Assembly (NCBI GenBank): GCA_963738305.1
Contig: CAVTVU010000005.1
Span: forward strand, 62,001-126,000
Length of the DNA stretch: 64,000 nucleotides
Direction of reading: 5' to 3'
From: JBBRHQ01 sp963738305
Lineage (GTDB): Bacteria; Actinomycetota; Thermoleophilia; Solirubrobacterales; 70-9
The position numbers and the translations under genes were made by a program. Numbering within the stretch: position 1 is the first letter of the stretch; each line of letters starts with the position of its first letter. Below are positions 1 to 7,986 of this stretch, piece after piece. The notes beneath the pieces are model-generated. The model saw only the letters and a list, made by a program, of their open reading frames with translations, did no database searches and had not been told where the DNA came from.

Positions 1-2
1 CC

Positions 3-272
3 GGCGCGTTGAAGTGCCTGACGCGGGCGGAGCTGCTGCCTGAGGAGCGCGACGTCAAGCTCGGCACCGTCGGTGGCGCCCCGGTCTTCGTCGACGGCGA
101 GGTCTACGAGCTCCGCGCGGGCGGGCCGACCCTGGTCATCGACGTCGCGCCCGGGCCGGCCGCGGGTCTCTCGCTCGAGCACCTGGAGGACTTTCACTTC
201 TTCAGCCGCCTCCCCTCCCCGGCCGGTGAGGTGCGAGCCCGGAACGGGCATTCGAGCGAGGCCCGTCCATGA
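3..272 (+). CDS. DUF779-family protein, C-terminal part (cut by window edge)
   Basis: The frame is already open at the left edge, so only about the last 90 codons are visible. The segments VGGAPVFVDGEVYE, LVIDVAPGPAAGLSLE and FHFFSRLP match the C-terminal two thirds of the small DUF779 family, whose hallmark is a D-V-x-P-G-x-x-x-G-x-S-L-E stretch. Family members are about 120 residues, cytosolic, of unknown biochemistry, and often sit next to alcohol or aldehyde dehydrogenase genes; none is visible downstream here. The stop codon overlaps the ATG of the patatin gene (ATGA), so the two are probably translated together. Family call from recalled sequence pattern only. Confidence 0.6.
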   Translation, partial: GALKCLTRAELLPEERDVKLGTVGGAPVFVDGEVYELRAGGPTLVIDVAPGPAAGLSLEHLEDFHFFSRLPSPAGEVRARNGHSSEARP

Positions 273-1348
273 AGATCGGCCTGGTGCTGGGGGCGGGAGG
301 CGTCAAGGGCGGCGCCTGGTTGACCGGCGGCCTCGACGCGCTGGCCGAGGAGACGGGCTGGGATCCCGCCGGCGCGGACTCCATCGTCGGCACGTCGGCC
401 GGCTCGATGATCGCCTCCCTCCTGGCCTCCGGGGTGCCCCCGTGGTTCATGGTCGCCCACTCCCGCGGCGAGACCTTCGAGGGCGTCACCGACGCCGAGG
501 GGCACCCGGCCGCCGACGCAGACCGCTCGGGTGGCGCCGTTTTTCAGATCCACCGGGGCCTTCCGGGCATCGGGCCCGGCTCCTGGCCGCTGCTGTTCCG
601 CACGCTCAGGCGCCCGGATCGCCACACCCCCGCCGCGGCGATCAGCGCCTGGCTGCCTCGAGGGCCGATCTCGACCGAGCCGCTGCGCCGTCAGGTCCAC
701 CGGGTCGCGCCGTCAGGCTGGAGCCCTCATCCCGACCTGAGGATCGTCGCCTGCGACTACGGGACCGGAAGGCGGGTCGCGTTCGGCTCTCCCTCTGCGC
801 CCTCGGCGGAGCTGGCCGACGCAGTCGCAGCCTCGTGCGCGATCCCCGGCTTCTACCGGCCGGTTGAGATCGGCGGCCGAAGCTACGTGGACGGGGGTGT
901 CTACTCGGCATCCAATGCGGACGTCCTGCGCAACGACGGCCTCGACCTCGTCATCTGCCTCAACCCCACCTCCTCGCTGCACCCGATCCGCGCGCTGGAC
1001 CCAGGTGCTGCCGCGCGGCTGATCTTCCATCGCGCCTCCGGGCGCCGGCTCGGATACGAGGCGAAGAAGCTCCGCGCGGCCGGGACCGAGGTCGTCCTGG
1101 TGCAGCCGCTGGGCGAGGACCTCGAGGTGATGGGCCTCAACCTGATGAGCACCAAGAACCGCAACCAGGTGATCGAGGTTGCCCGCCGCACCGTCGCGTC
1201 GCAGCTGAAGCGTCCCGAGAACCGGCAGCTCCTCGCCGAGCTCCCGTCCGGCAGCAGTCCCGAGCGGGTACGGCGCCCACCGGGCCCGCCCTCCGAGTGG
1301 CCGCCGCTGGACCTGCTCAGGCGCGATGCCGCGGCCGCGAGCGCGTGA
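269..1348 (+). CDS. Patatin-like phospholipase / acyl hydrolase
   Basis: A 359-residue protein of the patatin (RssA/YlbK-like) family, which hydrolyses acyl chains from lipids with a Ser-Asp dyad. The N-terminus carries the glycine-rich oxyanion loop (LGAGGVKGG, residues 7-15), then the nucleophile elbow GTSAG near residue 42. The second catalytic motif D-G-G is seen in YVDGGVYSASNADVL near residue 206. No signal peptide is evident, so it is probably cytoplasmic or membrane-peripheral. The ATG overlaps the stop of the upstream DUF779 gene. The substrate cannot be read from the sequence. Confidence 0.9.
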   Translation: MKIGLVLGAGGVKGGAWLTGGLDALAEETGWDPAGADSIVGTSAGSMIASLLASGVPPWFMVAHSRGETFEGVTDAEGHPAADADRSGGAVFQIHRGLPGIGPGSWPLLFRTLRRPDRHTPAAAISAWLPRGPISTEPLRRQVHRVAPSGWSPHPDLRIVACDYGTGRRVAFGSPSAPSAELADAVAASCAIPGFYRPVEIGGRSYVDGGVYSASNADVLRNDGLDLVICLNPTSSLHPIRALDPGAAARLIFHRASGRRLGYEAKKLRAAGTEVVLVQPLGEDLEVMGLNLMSTKNRNQVIEVARRTVASQLKRPENRQLLAELPSGSSPERVRRPPGPPSEWPPLDLLRRDAAAASA

Positions 1349-1385
1349 CATACAGTCGATCCAACCGAACTCAGGAGGTTGCGTG

Positions 1386-1724
1386 ATGCCAGCAGCGAAG
1401 AAGCCCGCCCGCACGAAGCGCGCGAATACCCGGAAGGCGCCTGCCGAGCCGGCCGCCGTGAAGCGCCTCAACAAGTCGCTCGAGACAGCCCAGGACTCGC
1501 TCGCCGCGATGCGCAAGGACGTCAGCACCGGCGCCCGTGACCTCTATCGCGACGTGGACAGGTTCGTCAAGGACGCCCGCCGCGACGGTCGCAAGCTGGG
1601 TCGCGCGCTTCAGCGCGACATCGAGTCGGCGCGCAAGGCCAACTCGTCCAAGCCCAAGCGGACCGGCGGCACGTCCCGCCGCAAGCCGGCGGCGAAGAGG
1701 AAGACGGCGGCGCGGAAGAAGTAG
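1386..1724 (+). CDS. Histone H1-like Lys/Ala/Pro-rich basic protein
   Basis: A 112-residue, very basic protein. I place the start at ATG 1386 because a strong ribosome site, AGGAGG at 1373-1378, precedes it; a longer in-frame start at 1326 would overlap the patatin gene and lacks such a site. Residues 1-20 and 90-112 are K/R/A/P-rich tails like histone H1 and the tails of actinobacterial nucleoid proteins. The middle (about residues 22-85) is a charged helix with an amphipathic pattern. Likely role is DNA binding or nucleoid compaction, but there is no catalytic motif and the assignment rests on composition. Confidence 0.65.
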   Translation: MPAAKKPARTKRANTRKAPAEPAAVKRLNKSLETAQDSLAAMRKDVSTGARDLYRDVDRFVKDARRDGRKLGRALQRDIESARKANSSKPKRTGGTSRRKPAAKRKTAARKK

Positions 1725-1728
1725 TCGC

Positions 1729-2859
1729 TCAGAAGGTCGCGAATCCCTTGAGCGAGATCACGCCGTTCTGCCCGTCCAGGGTGTTGTGGTCGTGGGCCGC
1801 GAGGCCCGAGCCCCGGATGCCCCGGTAGGTCCCTGTCCCGGAGGCGAAGCAGGCCGTCCCGTCGAAGTCGATCTCCCCGTTGCTGATCGAGTAGTCCATC
1901 CAGAAGCGACCCCTGGCCGACCCGGACCGGGTCTCGAGGTGGAACGGCCCGGTGGCCTTGCCGGCGTCGAGGGTGACCTCCAGATCGATCGTGCCGGGGC
2001 CGAAGGGATCGCCGGAGATCGTCCCTTGGTCCTCGAGGACCCCGGGGGAGGAGCTGCCCACGTTGCGGGTATTGCCGGTGACGTCTACCCGGTGGCGCGT
2101 GGCGTGGGGCGAGAAGAGCCGGGCGGGCTCGCGCTGATAGGTGTTCTGGAGCTCGTCCTGGACGATTCGCGCCGAGCCCGTCGCCTTCAGGGTGAGCGCG
2201 TGTCGTAGGCGGCGCGTCTGAAAGCGCCACCCGACCGGCAGGTCGAGGCGGTCGCCTAGCGACTTCAGCTGGCCGATGCGGAGGTTGGGGTCGACGATCT
2301 GCGAGTAGCTCTGCATGAGGTAGCGGGCACCGCACGGACCGATCAACTCGTAGACCCGCCTTCCCGCCTTCCAGGTCCAGGTGTTGTCGCGGTCGATGAC
2401 CCGCTCCTTGTAGGGCGTCTGCACGAGATCGGCGAGGTTGGAGACCGGGATCGTCGCGACCTTCTGCATCCGCAGCCCGTGGAAGGAGCGCACCGGGCCG
2501 GGGACGGCAGCCGCCGAGTCCATGAGGAAGTGACGGGGCCCGTTGAGGACGACGATGAAGTCGCCCAGCTCCTGCGCGAGCCGGGCCGCGTCGAAGGTCT
2601 TCCACTTCTCCTCCGGGCAGCGGTTCAGCTTGATCGTGTTCCAGACCGTGACGACGACGTCCGGCGGCGTTCCCTTGACCTCGATGATCTCGCAGTAGCG
2701 GGCGTTGTGGAGGTGCTGCGCCTCCTTTTGTTGCGTCCCGCCCGCCCAGGCGACCGAAGCCAGGATCGCGGCGGCGAGCAGCGCGATCGCCGCTATCCCC
2801 GCGAGCCTGCCCTTGCCCTGAGAACGCCTCACCGAGACCAAACCTACACGGTGTGTCAC
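1729..2859 (-). CDS. Secreted two-domain protein of unknown function (C-terminal AOC-like barrel)
   Basis: A 376-residue protein with a basic N-terminus, a hydrophobic stretch at residues 20-37 and an A-W-A cleavage-like site: an exported protein. Residues 50-130 (RYCEIIEVKG, VVVTVWNTIKLNRCP, IVVLNGPRHFLMDS) form a block I recall from uncharacterised actinobacterial and cyanobacterial proteins, but I cannot name a function. The C-terminal third is rich in alternating beta strands with D-G-T and G-T-G-x-Y-x-G motifs (FDGTACFASGTGTYRGIRG), typical of allene-oxide-cyclase-like barrels. It lies just downstream of the GH20 gene on the same strand (10 nt gap) and may be cotranscribed. Confidence 0.6.
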   Translation of the reverse strand: MTHRVGLVSVRRSQGKGRLAGIAAIALLAAAILASVAWAGGTQQKEAQHLHNARYCEIIEVKGTPPDVVVTVWNTIKLNRCPEEKWKTFDAARLAQELGDFIVVLNGPRHFLMDSAAAVPGPVRSFHGLRMQKVATIPVSNLADLVQTPYKERVIDRDNTWTWKAGRRVYELIGPCGARYLMQSYSQIVDPNLRIGQLKSLGDRLDLPVGWRFQTRRLRHALTLKATGSARIVQDELQNTYQREPARLFSPHATRHRVDVTGNTRNVGSSSPGVLEDQGTISGDPFGPGTIDLEVTLDAGKATGPFHLETRSGSARGRFWMDYSISNGEIDFDGTACFASGTGTYRGIRGSGLAAHDHNTLDGQNGVISLKGFATF

Positions 2860-2869
2860 ACGGTGTCAA

Positions 2870-4425
2870 CTAGCGATTGGCTCCCGGTGCGCGGCCGATC
2901 GCGTCGACGATCGGCTCGAAGGCCGCGTAGCGCGGGGTGAGCGGGCGCGGGGCCCCAGGTCTTCTGAGCCAGCACGGCCAGGCGCGGCAGGAGCCCTCGG
3001 GCAAGCTCGGAGTCGCGCAGGTCGGTGTCCTCCCAGGCGTTGATCTTCGCCCCGAGAACGCGGAGCGACCCGGACGGGACCACGCTGCGGGGGAAGATCT
3101 CCGCTCCCGCGACGGTCGGGCCGGCGAACCGGTTGACCTTCCACCCCTCGTAGGCGGCTCCCATGTCCGGCTTGCCCTCGATCGGGCCGACGTCCCCGGT
3201 GAAGTAGGTGGGGAACCAGCCCGCGTTGACGATCCGGTGCCCCGCGGCGAGCAGCTCCGGCGGCGTTGGCGGAGTCAGGTCGGAGAGCGGCGAAACGGGC
3301 GTCCACCACTCGACCACCACGTCGGGGTTGACCTCGACCGCTTCGCCGTCGCCGAGCTCGTCGCCCCAGGCGCGCAGCACCTTGCCGCGCGCCCGGACGA
3401 AGTGGTCGATCGCGTTGACGAAGCCGAGCACGGCGTCCTTGGCCGTCGCTCCGGCGCCGTAGTGCTGCTGGGCGTATGTGGCAAGCTGCGGGTAGGCGGC
3501 GAGCTCGGAGTCCGGCAGGTACTCGTCGGCACCGACGTGCCAGTAGCGGCCGCGGAACAGCGGCAGGTACTCGGCGATCATGCTGCGCGCGAAGCGCAGC
3601 GCGGAGGGGTTGGTGAGGTCCAGCCGGGTGGCGCCGGTGCCGGCCGGCTCGCCGGGCTTGCGCAGGGCCAGGCCCGGATGCTCGGCGAGCAACGCCCCCA
3701 TGTGCCCGGGCATGTCGATCTCGGGGATGACGGTGACGTGGCGGCGTCGCGCGAACTCAAGCAGCGAGCGGACCTGTGACTTGGTAAGCGCGCCCGGTGA
3801 GGTCAGCTCGGGGTGGCGGTCGCTCTCGATCCCCCAGCGCTGATCGTCGGTGAGGTGCAGGTGCAGGAGGTTCATCTTCAGGTAGGAGAGCTGGCGGATC
3901 TCGCGGCTGATCCAGCTCGCCCGGTAACGCCGCCTCCCGAGGTCGATCATCAGGCCGCGCTCGGGGTAGCGCGGACGGTCGGTGGCGGTCCCACGGGGAA
4001 TCGGGCCTGAATCGCGGAGGAGCTGGATCAGCGTCTGGCCGCCGTAGAAGGCGCCGGCGGCGTGGGCGGCCTCGATCTGGAAGCGCGGAACCGATTCGTA
4101 GCCGGTAGCCCTGGCGACCGAGCTCCGACCGTCCCGCGATCTCGAGCGCGACGTCACCGCGCCTCGGTGAAGCGCCGCGCTTCACCTGAACCGGCTGCCC
4201 GGTCACCCGCGCGAGGTCCCCCGCCAGCGTCCGCGCTTCGCCGCCACCACCCCTGTCGAAGACGACCCGAGCGTTGCGGCGGAGCGAGAAGTGGCCCGCA
4301 CCGGGGTGGAAGTGCCGCAGCGCCGGAATCGTGACCGGCCGGGCGTCCCCTGCCACGGCCGGGGCCGGCGCCTCCGCGCAGAAGGCGAGTGTGCAGGCGG
4401 CGATCGTGAGGGCGGTCCGGCCCAT
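2870..4425 (-). CDS. GH20 beta-N-acetylhexosaminidase, exported; two frameshifts
   Basis: Glycoside hydrolase family 20, which removes terminal GlcNAc or GalNAc from chitin- or murein-type oligosaccharides. Start ATG is at 4425, followed by a signal peptide (LTIAACTLAFCAEAPAPAVAG). An N-terminal GH20b-like domain (ARTLAGDLARVTGQP) precedes the TIM barrel. Barrel motifs include GLMIDLGRRRY, LLHLHLTDDQRWGIES, IPEIDMPGHMGA and the catalytic pair in HVGADEY. The frame breaks near 4080 (RQGYRLRIGS continues as RFQIEAAHAAGAFYGGQT) and again near 2935, after which the expected tail RYAAFEPIVDAIGR is read to the stop at 2870. Both look like single-base errors in an intact gene. Confidence 0.85.
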
Positions 4426-4479
4426 CGGCTGATCCTAGGCCGCGGGAGGATCGGGGCCCGATCCCCGAATCAGTCAGCC

Positions 4480-5477
4480 GTGCGAGCCCGCAGAGCCACA
4501 CTCGCAGCGCTCCCGATCGCCGCCCTGCTGGCGCTGGCGCCCGGCGCCCAAGCGGCGACGATCACCGTCAAGACGACCGCCGATCAGTTCGGCGCAGGAG
4601 CTGCCTGCTCGCTACGCGAGGCGGTCAACGCCGCCAACCTCGACAACCGCGTTCGGGGGCTGTCCCGCGGGCACCGGCAACGACACGATCGTCGTCCCCA
4701 AGGGCAGCTTCCGGCTGACCCGGCCCGGGGTCGGCGACGATCTCGACCTCAGCGGGGACCTCGACGTGACCACCCAGTCGCTGTCGATCGTCCACCACGG
4801 CAGGCGGCCGGCCGAGATCGACGCGCACGGCGTCGACCGGGTCCTCGACATTCGCCCGGGCGCCTTCCTGATCAGGGTCTCCGGGCTGACCCTGAAGGGA
4901 GGATCGACTCCCAACGGCAGCGGCGCCGGGATCTCCAACACCTCCGGGGCGCTCGTACTGCGCAACTCCGCACTGATCGGCAATACGGCCGGCGGGGTGG
5001 GTTCAGGCGGGGGGAATCTACAGCTGCTGTGGCGCGACCAGCACGCTCGAGAACGTGACCATCGCGGCCAATCGCGCCGGCGCGGACGGCGGTGGCTACT
5101 ACAACTGTTGCGGCGCCACCGACTGGCTCAACAGCGTCACGGTCAGCGCCAACGTCGCGGACTTCGACCGCGGCGCGCCCAGTCCGGGCAGCGGCGGATC
5201 CCTGCTCTCCAGGGGCCACAACCTGCTCGGCAGCACAAGCCTGTGCGCGATCGTCAAGCGGCGAGGCGACCACTTCAACCGCAAGCCGCGGTTGCGGGCG
5301 CCTGCTCAGAACGGCGGCGCCGTGAAGACGATGGCGCTGAGGAGCAGCAGCCCGGCGCTCGACGCCGGCAGCGACGGAGGCGAGTTCGCCTGCCCCGGCG
5401 CCGACGCGCGGGGAGTGGCGCGCCCTCAGGGCCGCCGCTGCGACATCGGCGCCTACGAGCGCAAGAGCCGCCGCTAA
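4480..5477 (+). CDS. Secreted parallel beta-helix protein with choice-of-anchor-Q tail; two frameshifts
   Basis: Starts at GTG 4480 with a signal peptide (LAALPIAALLALAPGAQAA) followed by TITVKTTAD and the CSLREAVNAAN motif that opens many secreted right-handed beta-helix proteins. The middle has parallel beta-helix repeats with N-T and G-G-G turns (LVLRNSALIGNTAGGVGSGGG, VTIAANRAGADGGGYYNCCG). The end has the SPALDAGSD, CPGADARGVARPQG and DIGAYE motifs of the choice-of-anchor-Q C-terminus. The frame changes near 4660 and near 5025. Likely surface-exposed; no catalytic motif, so adhesion or polysaccharide binding is only a guess. It converges on the next gene with a 4-nt overlap. Confidence 0.75.
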
Positions 5478-6853
5478 CGGCTCTCGAAGCGGCCGATCCG
5501 CGTCCTCTGCACCAGGTCCGACGGCTGGCCGCCTCCCCCGAAGGAGTCCGGGTCCACGAGCACCCGGCCGACCCTGTCGCGCACCTGGGAGACGATGTCG
5601 ACGGGGATCTCGTTGATCCGGTCGACCCCTCGCAGCCGCGCGACGATGTTCCGGCGGATTCCACGCAGCACGGTCGGCTCGTCGATCCGATCGGGCAGCT
5701 TGCCCTCGGTCCACAGCAGCCGTCTGCCGCCCGGGTCCCAGGCGAACTCGGGGATGATCCAGCCCTGGGCGCCTGAATGGGTGAGCCGCTGCACCGGTCC
5801 CAGCCGGTGGAAGCGGGTACCGTCCGAGTTCCAGTCGAGGTCGATCCGGTAGAGGTCGTCGGCCTGCTGGAAGACGGGCTTCAGGAAGCCCTCGCTGAAC
5901 ACCTGCAGGATGAGGGCGTAGTCGTATCGGGCGGGGAGGTCGATCAGGGTCGCCAGCTGGGTCCAGTTGCTGAAGCCCCCGGAGTGGTCCCGGGTCGACA
6001 TGAAGACGATCGCGTTCATGTCGGGGGTGAAGATCGCCTGTTCGTCCCAGGCGGGGTTCCTGGTGATCCGCTGGGGACGGCAGGCGCCATGGGCGGGATC
6101 GGGGAGCCGGCAGAAGAAGAGCTCGTTGTTGAGCGAGGTGTCCACCGACTCGGTGTAGAGGAAGCCCGAGCCGTCGGGAGCCCACCACTGCGTCTCATAC
6201 CAGTGGCCGTTGGGTGGGCGCACCCGGTGCTCGTCCACCAGCCTCGGTCCGTCCGGCCCGTGCGGGTCGAAGCGGGCGACGCGGATGTCCGACTTCCCGT
6301 TTCCGCCGTCGTCGGCGTTCCAGTTGAGCGCCGTCCACACGATGTAGTGCCCGTTCGGGGACCAGTAGGCGTGGAAGTTGTCGTGGAACTCGCCGCTCGG
6401 TGTGAGGTCGGTCCGGCGGCTGCCGTCGCGCCTCATCACCCAGACGTCCGAGCCGATCCCGCCAAAACCCGGGGATCCGATCCGCACGGCGTGTCCGTGG
6501 AAGGAGTGGAAGAGGATCCAGTTCCCGTGGGGCTGGACCACGGGAACCTGGTTGGGGCCGCTGAGGCCGCAGGTGAGGCATTTCTTCCCATCGCCGGTGA
6601 GGGTGGAGCGAAACACCTGGCGGTCGCCATCGGGGGTCTTCTCCTGGAAGACGACGTGGCGCGAGTCGAGCCAGTCCGGCGCCTGGCCGAGTGTGTAGGG
6701 GTTCGGCCTGACCACGAATCGCTCGCCGGCCCCCGACCCCTGCGCGAGGGCCTGGGCGAGGCCGGCGAGCGCCAGGGCCCCGAGGGCCAGTGCCCCCAGC
6801 CTCGCCCGCCGCTCGATCCGGCTCGGCCTGCCTCTCCTCACCATGCTGCTCAC
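5474..6853 (-). CDS. Exported TolB-like beta-propeller (PD40/WD40-like) protein
   Basis: A 459-residue protein starting at GTG 6853 (an ATG four codons in is an alternative). Residues 15-38 form a hydrophobic export signal (LGALALGALALAGLAQALAQ). The rest contains PD40-type propeller blades recognisable by APDWLDSRHVVFQEK, GSDVWVMRRDGS, AYWSPNGHYIVW and FAWDPGGRRLLW. Cysteines in KKCLTCG could form a disulfide. TolB-like propellers usually act as scaffolds; no enzyme domain is attached, so function is unknown. Both ends border other genes: a 4-nt convergent overlap on the left, a divergent alpha/beta hydrolase on the right. Confidence 0.75.
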   Translation of the reverse strand: MSSMVRRGRPSRIERRARLGALALGALALAGLAQALAQGSGAGERFVVRPNPYTLGQAPDWLDSRHVVFQEKTPDGDRQVFRSTLTGDGKKCLTCGLSGPNQVPVVQPHGNWILFHSFHGHAVRIGSPGFGGIGSDVWVMRRDGSRRTDLTPSGEFHDNFHAYWSPNGHYIVWTALNWNADDGGNGKSDIRVARFDPHGPDGPRLVDEHRVRPPNGHWYETQWWAPDGSGFLYTESVDTSLNNELFFCRLPDPAHGACRPQRITRNPAWDEQAIFTPDMNAIVFMSTRDHSGGFSNWTQLATLIDLPARYDYALILQVFSEGFLKPVFQQADDLYRIDLDWNSDGTRFHRLGPVQRLTHSGAQGWIIPEFAWDPGGRRLLWTEGKLPDRIDEPTVLRGIRRNIVARLRGVDRINEIPVDIVSQVRDRVGRVLVDPDSFGGGGQPSDLVQRTRIGRFESR

Positions 6854-6911
6854 CCCTCCGCCAACTCGATTGCGGTCAAGAGCATCGCATCTCCAGCTCG
6901 GTTCAGGGGTT

Positions 6912-7913
6912 ATGTTTCGGGAGATGCCAGGGCGACGAATCGCAATCGCACTCGCGGCGGGGGCCCTTGTGGCCGTCCTCGGGCCGGCGGCGGCCGCGGG
7001 GACTTCGGCGCGCCCCGCGCACCCGGCCGGGGCGGGCGAGCATCACCGGGCGCCGTTCGCAGTGGGGCGGAGGGACTACACATTCGTCGACGCGAGCCGC
7101 CCGACCTCGGCCAACGGGACGTACCCCGGCGCACCGACCCGCACGCTGCAGACGATGCTGCTCTACCCCGCGGAGGGCGATGCGGCCGGCCCGATCACGA
7201 CAGGCGCGGAGCCGATCCACCGGCGGCGTGGTCACCGCTTCCCGTTGATCGTCTTCTCCCACGGTTACCTGGCGAGCGGGCCCGCCTACGTTTCGGTGCT
7301 GGACAGGTTCGTGAGCCGCGGCTACGTGGTCGCGGCGCCGACCTTCCCGCTCTCCAGCGGTGGCGCCCCGGGCGGGCCGAAGGCGGGCGACTACCTCAAC
7401 CAGCCCGCCGACGTCAGCTTCGTGCTGACCCGGGTGTTGCGGCTGGCGCGGCAGGGTCATGGCCTGCGCCGGACGATCGACCGGGGCGACATCGGCGCCG
7501 CCGGGCACTCGCTCGGCGCGATCACCACGCTAGGCGTGGCGGCCAACAGCTGCTGCCTCGACCGCCGCATCGACGCGGCGAGCGAGTGGTCCGGTGCCCT
7601 GCTGCCATTCCCCGGCGGCAGCTTCTTTCCCAAGCGGACGCCGCCGTTCCTCTTCGTGCACGGCGAGGCCGACGGGACCCTGCCCTACAGCGGGAGTGCC
7701 GCGGGATACGCCCAGGCATCGCCGCCGAAGGCGTTCCTGACCCTCGAGGACGCCCCCCACGTCTTCTTCTACGGCAGCTGGATGGAGCCGTTCGTCGACA
7801 CGACGACGGATTTCTTCGACGGCTTCCTCAAGGACAAGCACCGGGCCCTGCACCAGATGGCCACCGACGGCAACGTCCCCGGCGCCGCCTCGCTGCAGCA
7901 GGACCTGCGCTAG
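6912..7913 (+). CDS. Exported alpha/beta hydrolase (dienelactone-hydrolase/PAF-AH-like)
   Basis: About 333 residues from ATG 6912 (ATG 6924 is an alternative; an earlier ATG at 6843 would overlap the divergent gene). A signal peptide follows (IAIALAAGALVAVLGPAAAAG). Fold markers are the oxyanion strand VFSHGYLASGP, the nucleophile elbow GHSLGA and the late Asp and His in HGEADGTLP and EDAPHVFF. These fit a Ser-Asp-His esterase of the PAF-acetylhydrolase/dienelactone hydrolase type. A CC pair after the elbow (NSCCLD) may form a disulfide. Substrate unknown. It is not obviously in an operon: tkt follows after 73 nt with its own GTG start. Confidence 0.8.
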   Translation: MFREMPGRRIAIALAAGALVAVLGPAAAAGTSARPAHPAGAGEHHRAPFAVGRRDYTFVDASRPTSANGTYPGAPTRTLQTMLLYPAEGDAAGPITTGAEPIHRRRGHRFPLIVFSHGYLASGPAYVSVLDRFVSRGYVVAAPTFPLSSGGAPGGPKAGDYLNQPADVSFVLTRVLRLARQGHGLRRTIDRGDIGAAGHSLGAITTLGVAANSCCLDRRIDAASEWSGALLPFPGGSFFPKRTPPFLFVHGEADGTLPYSGSAAGYAQASPPKAFLTLEDAPHVFFYGSWMEPFVDTTTDFFDGFLKDKHRALHQMATDGNVPGAASLQQDLR

Positions 7914-7986
7914 CGGGAGTAACTGCGCGGCCTCCTCCGCTCACTGGCATCGCGTCCCAATCACCGCTTCGCCTGCTAATAGTGCC

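Noticed and set aside
1610..2869. A 419-codon minus-strand frame over the secreted two-domain protein
   Set aside because: Shadow frame of the better-supported 1729-2859 gene; low-complexity composition and no signal peptide.
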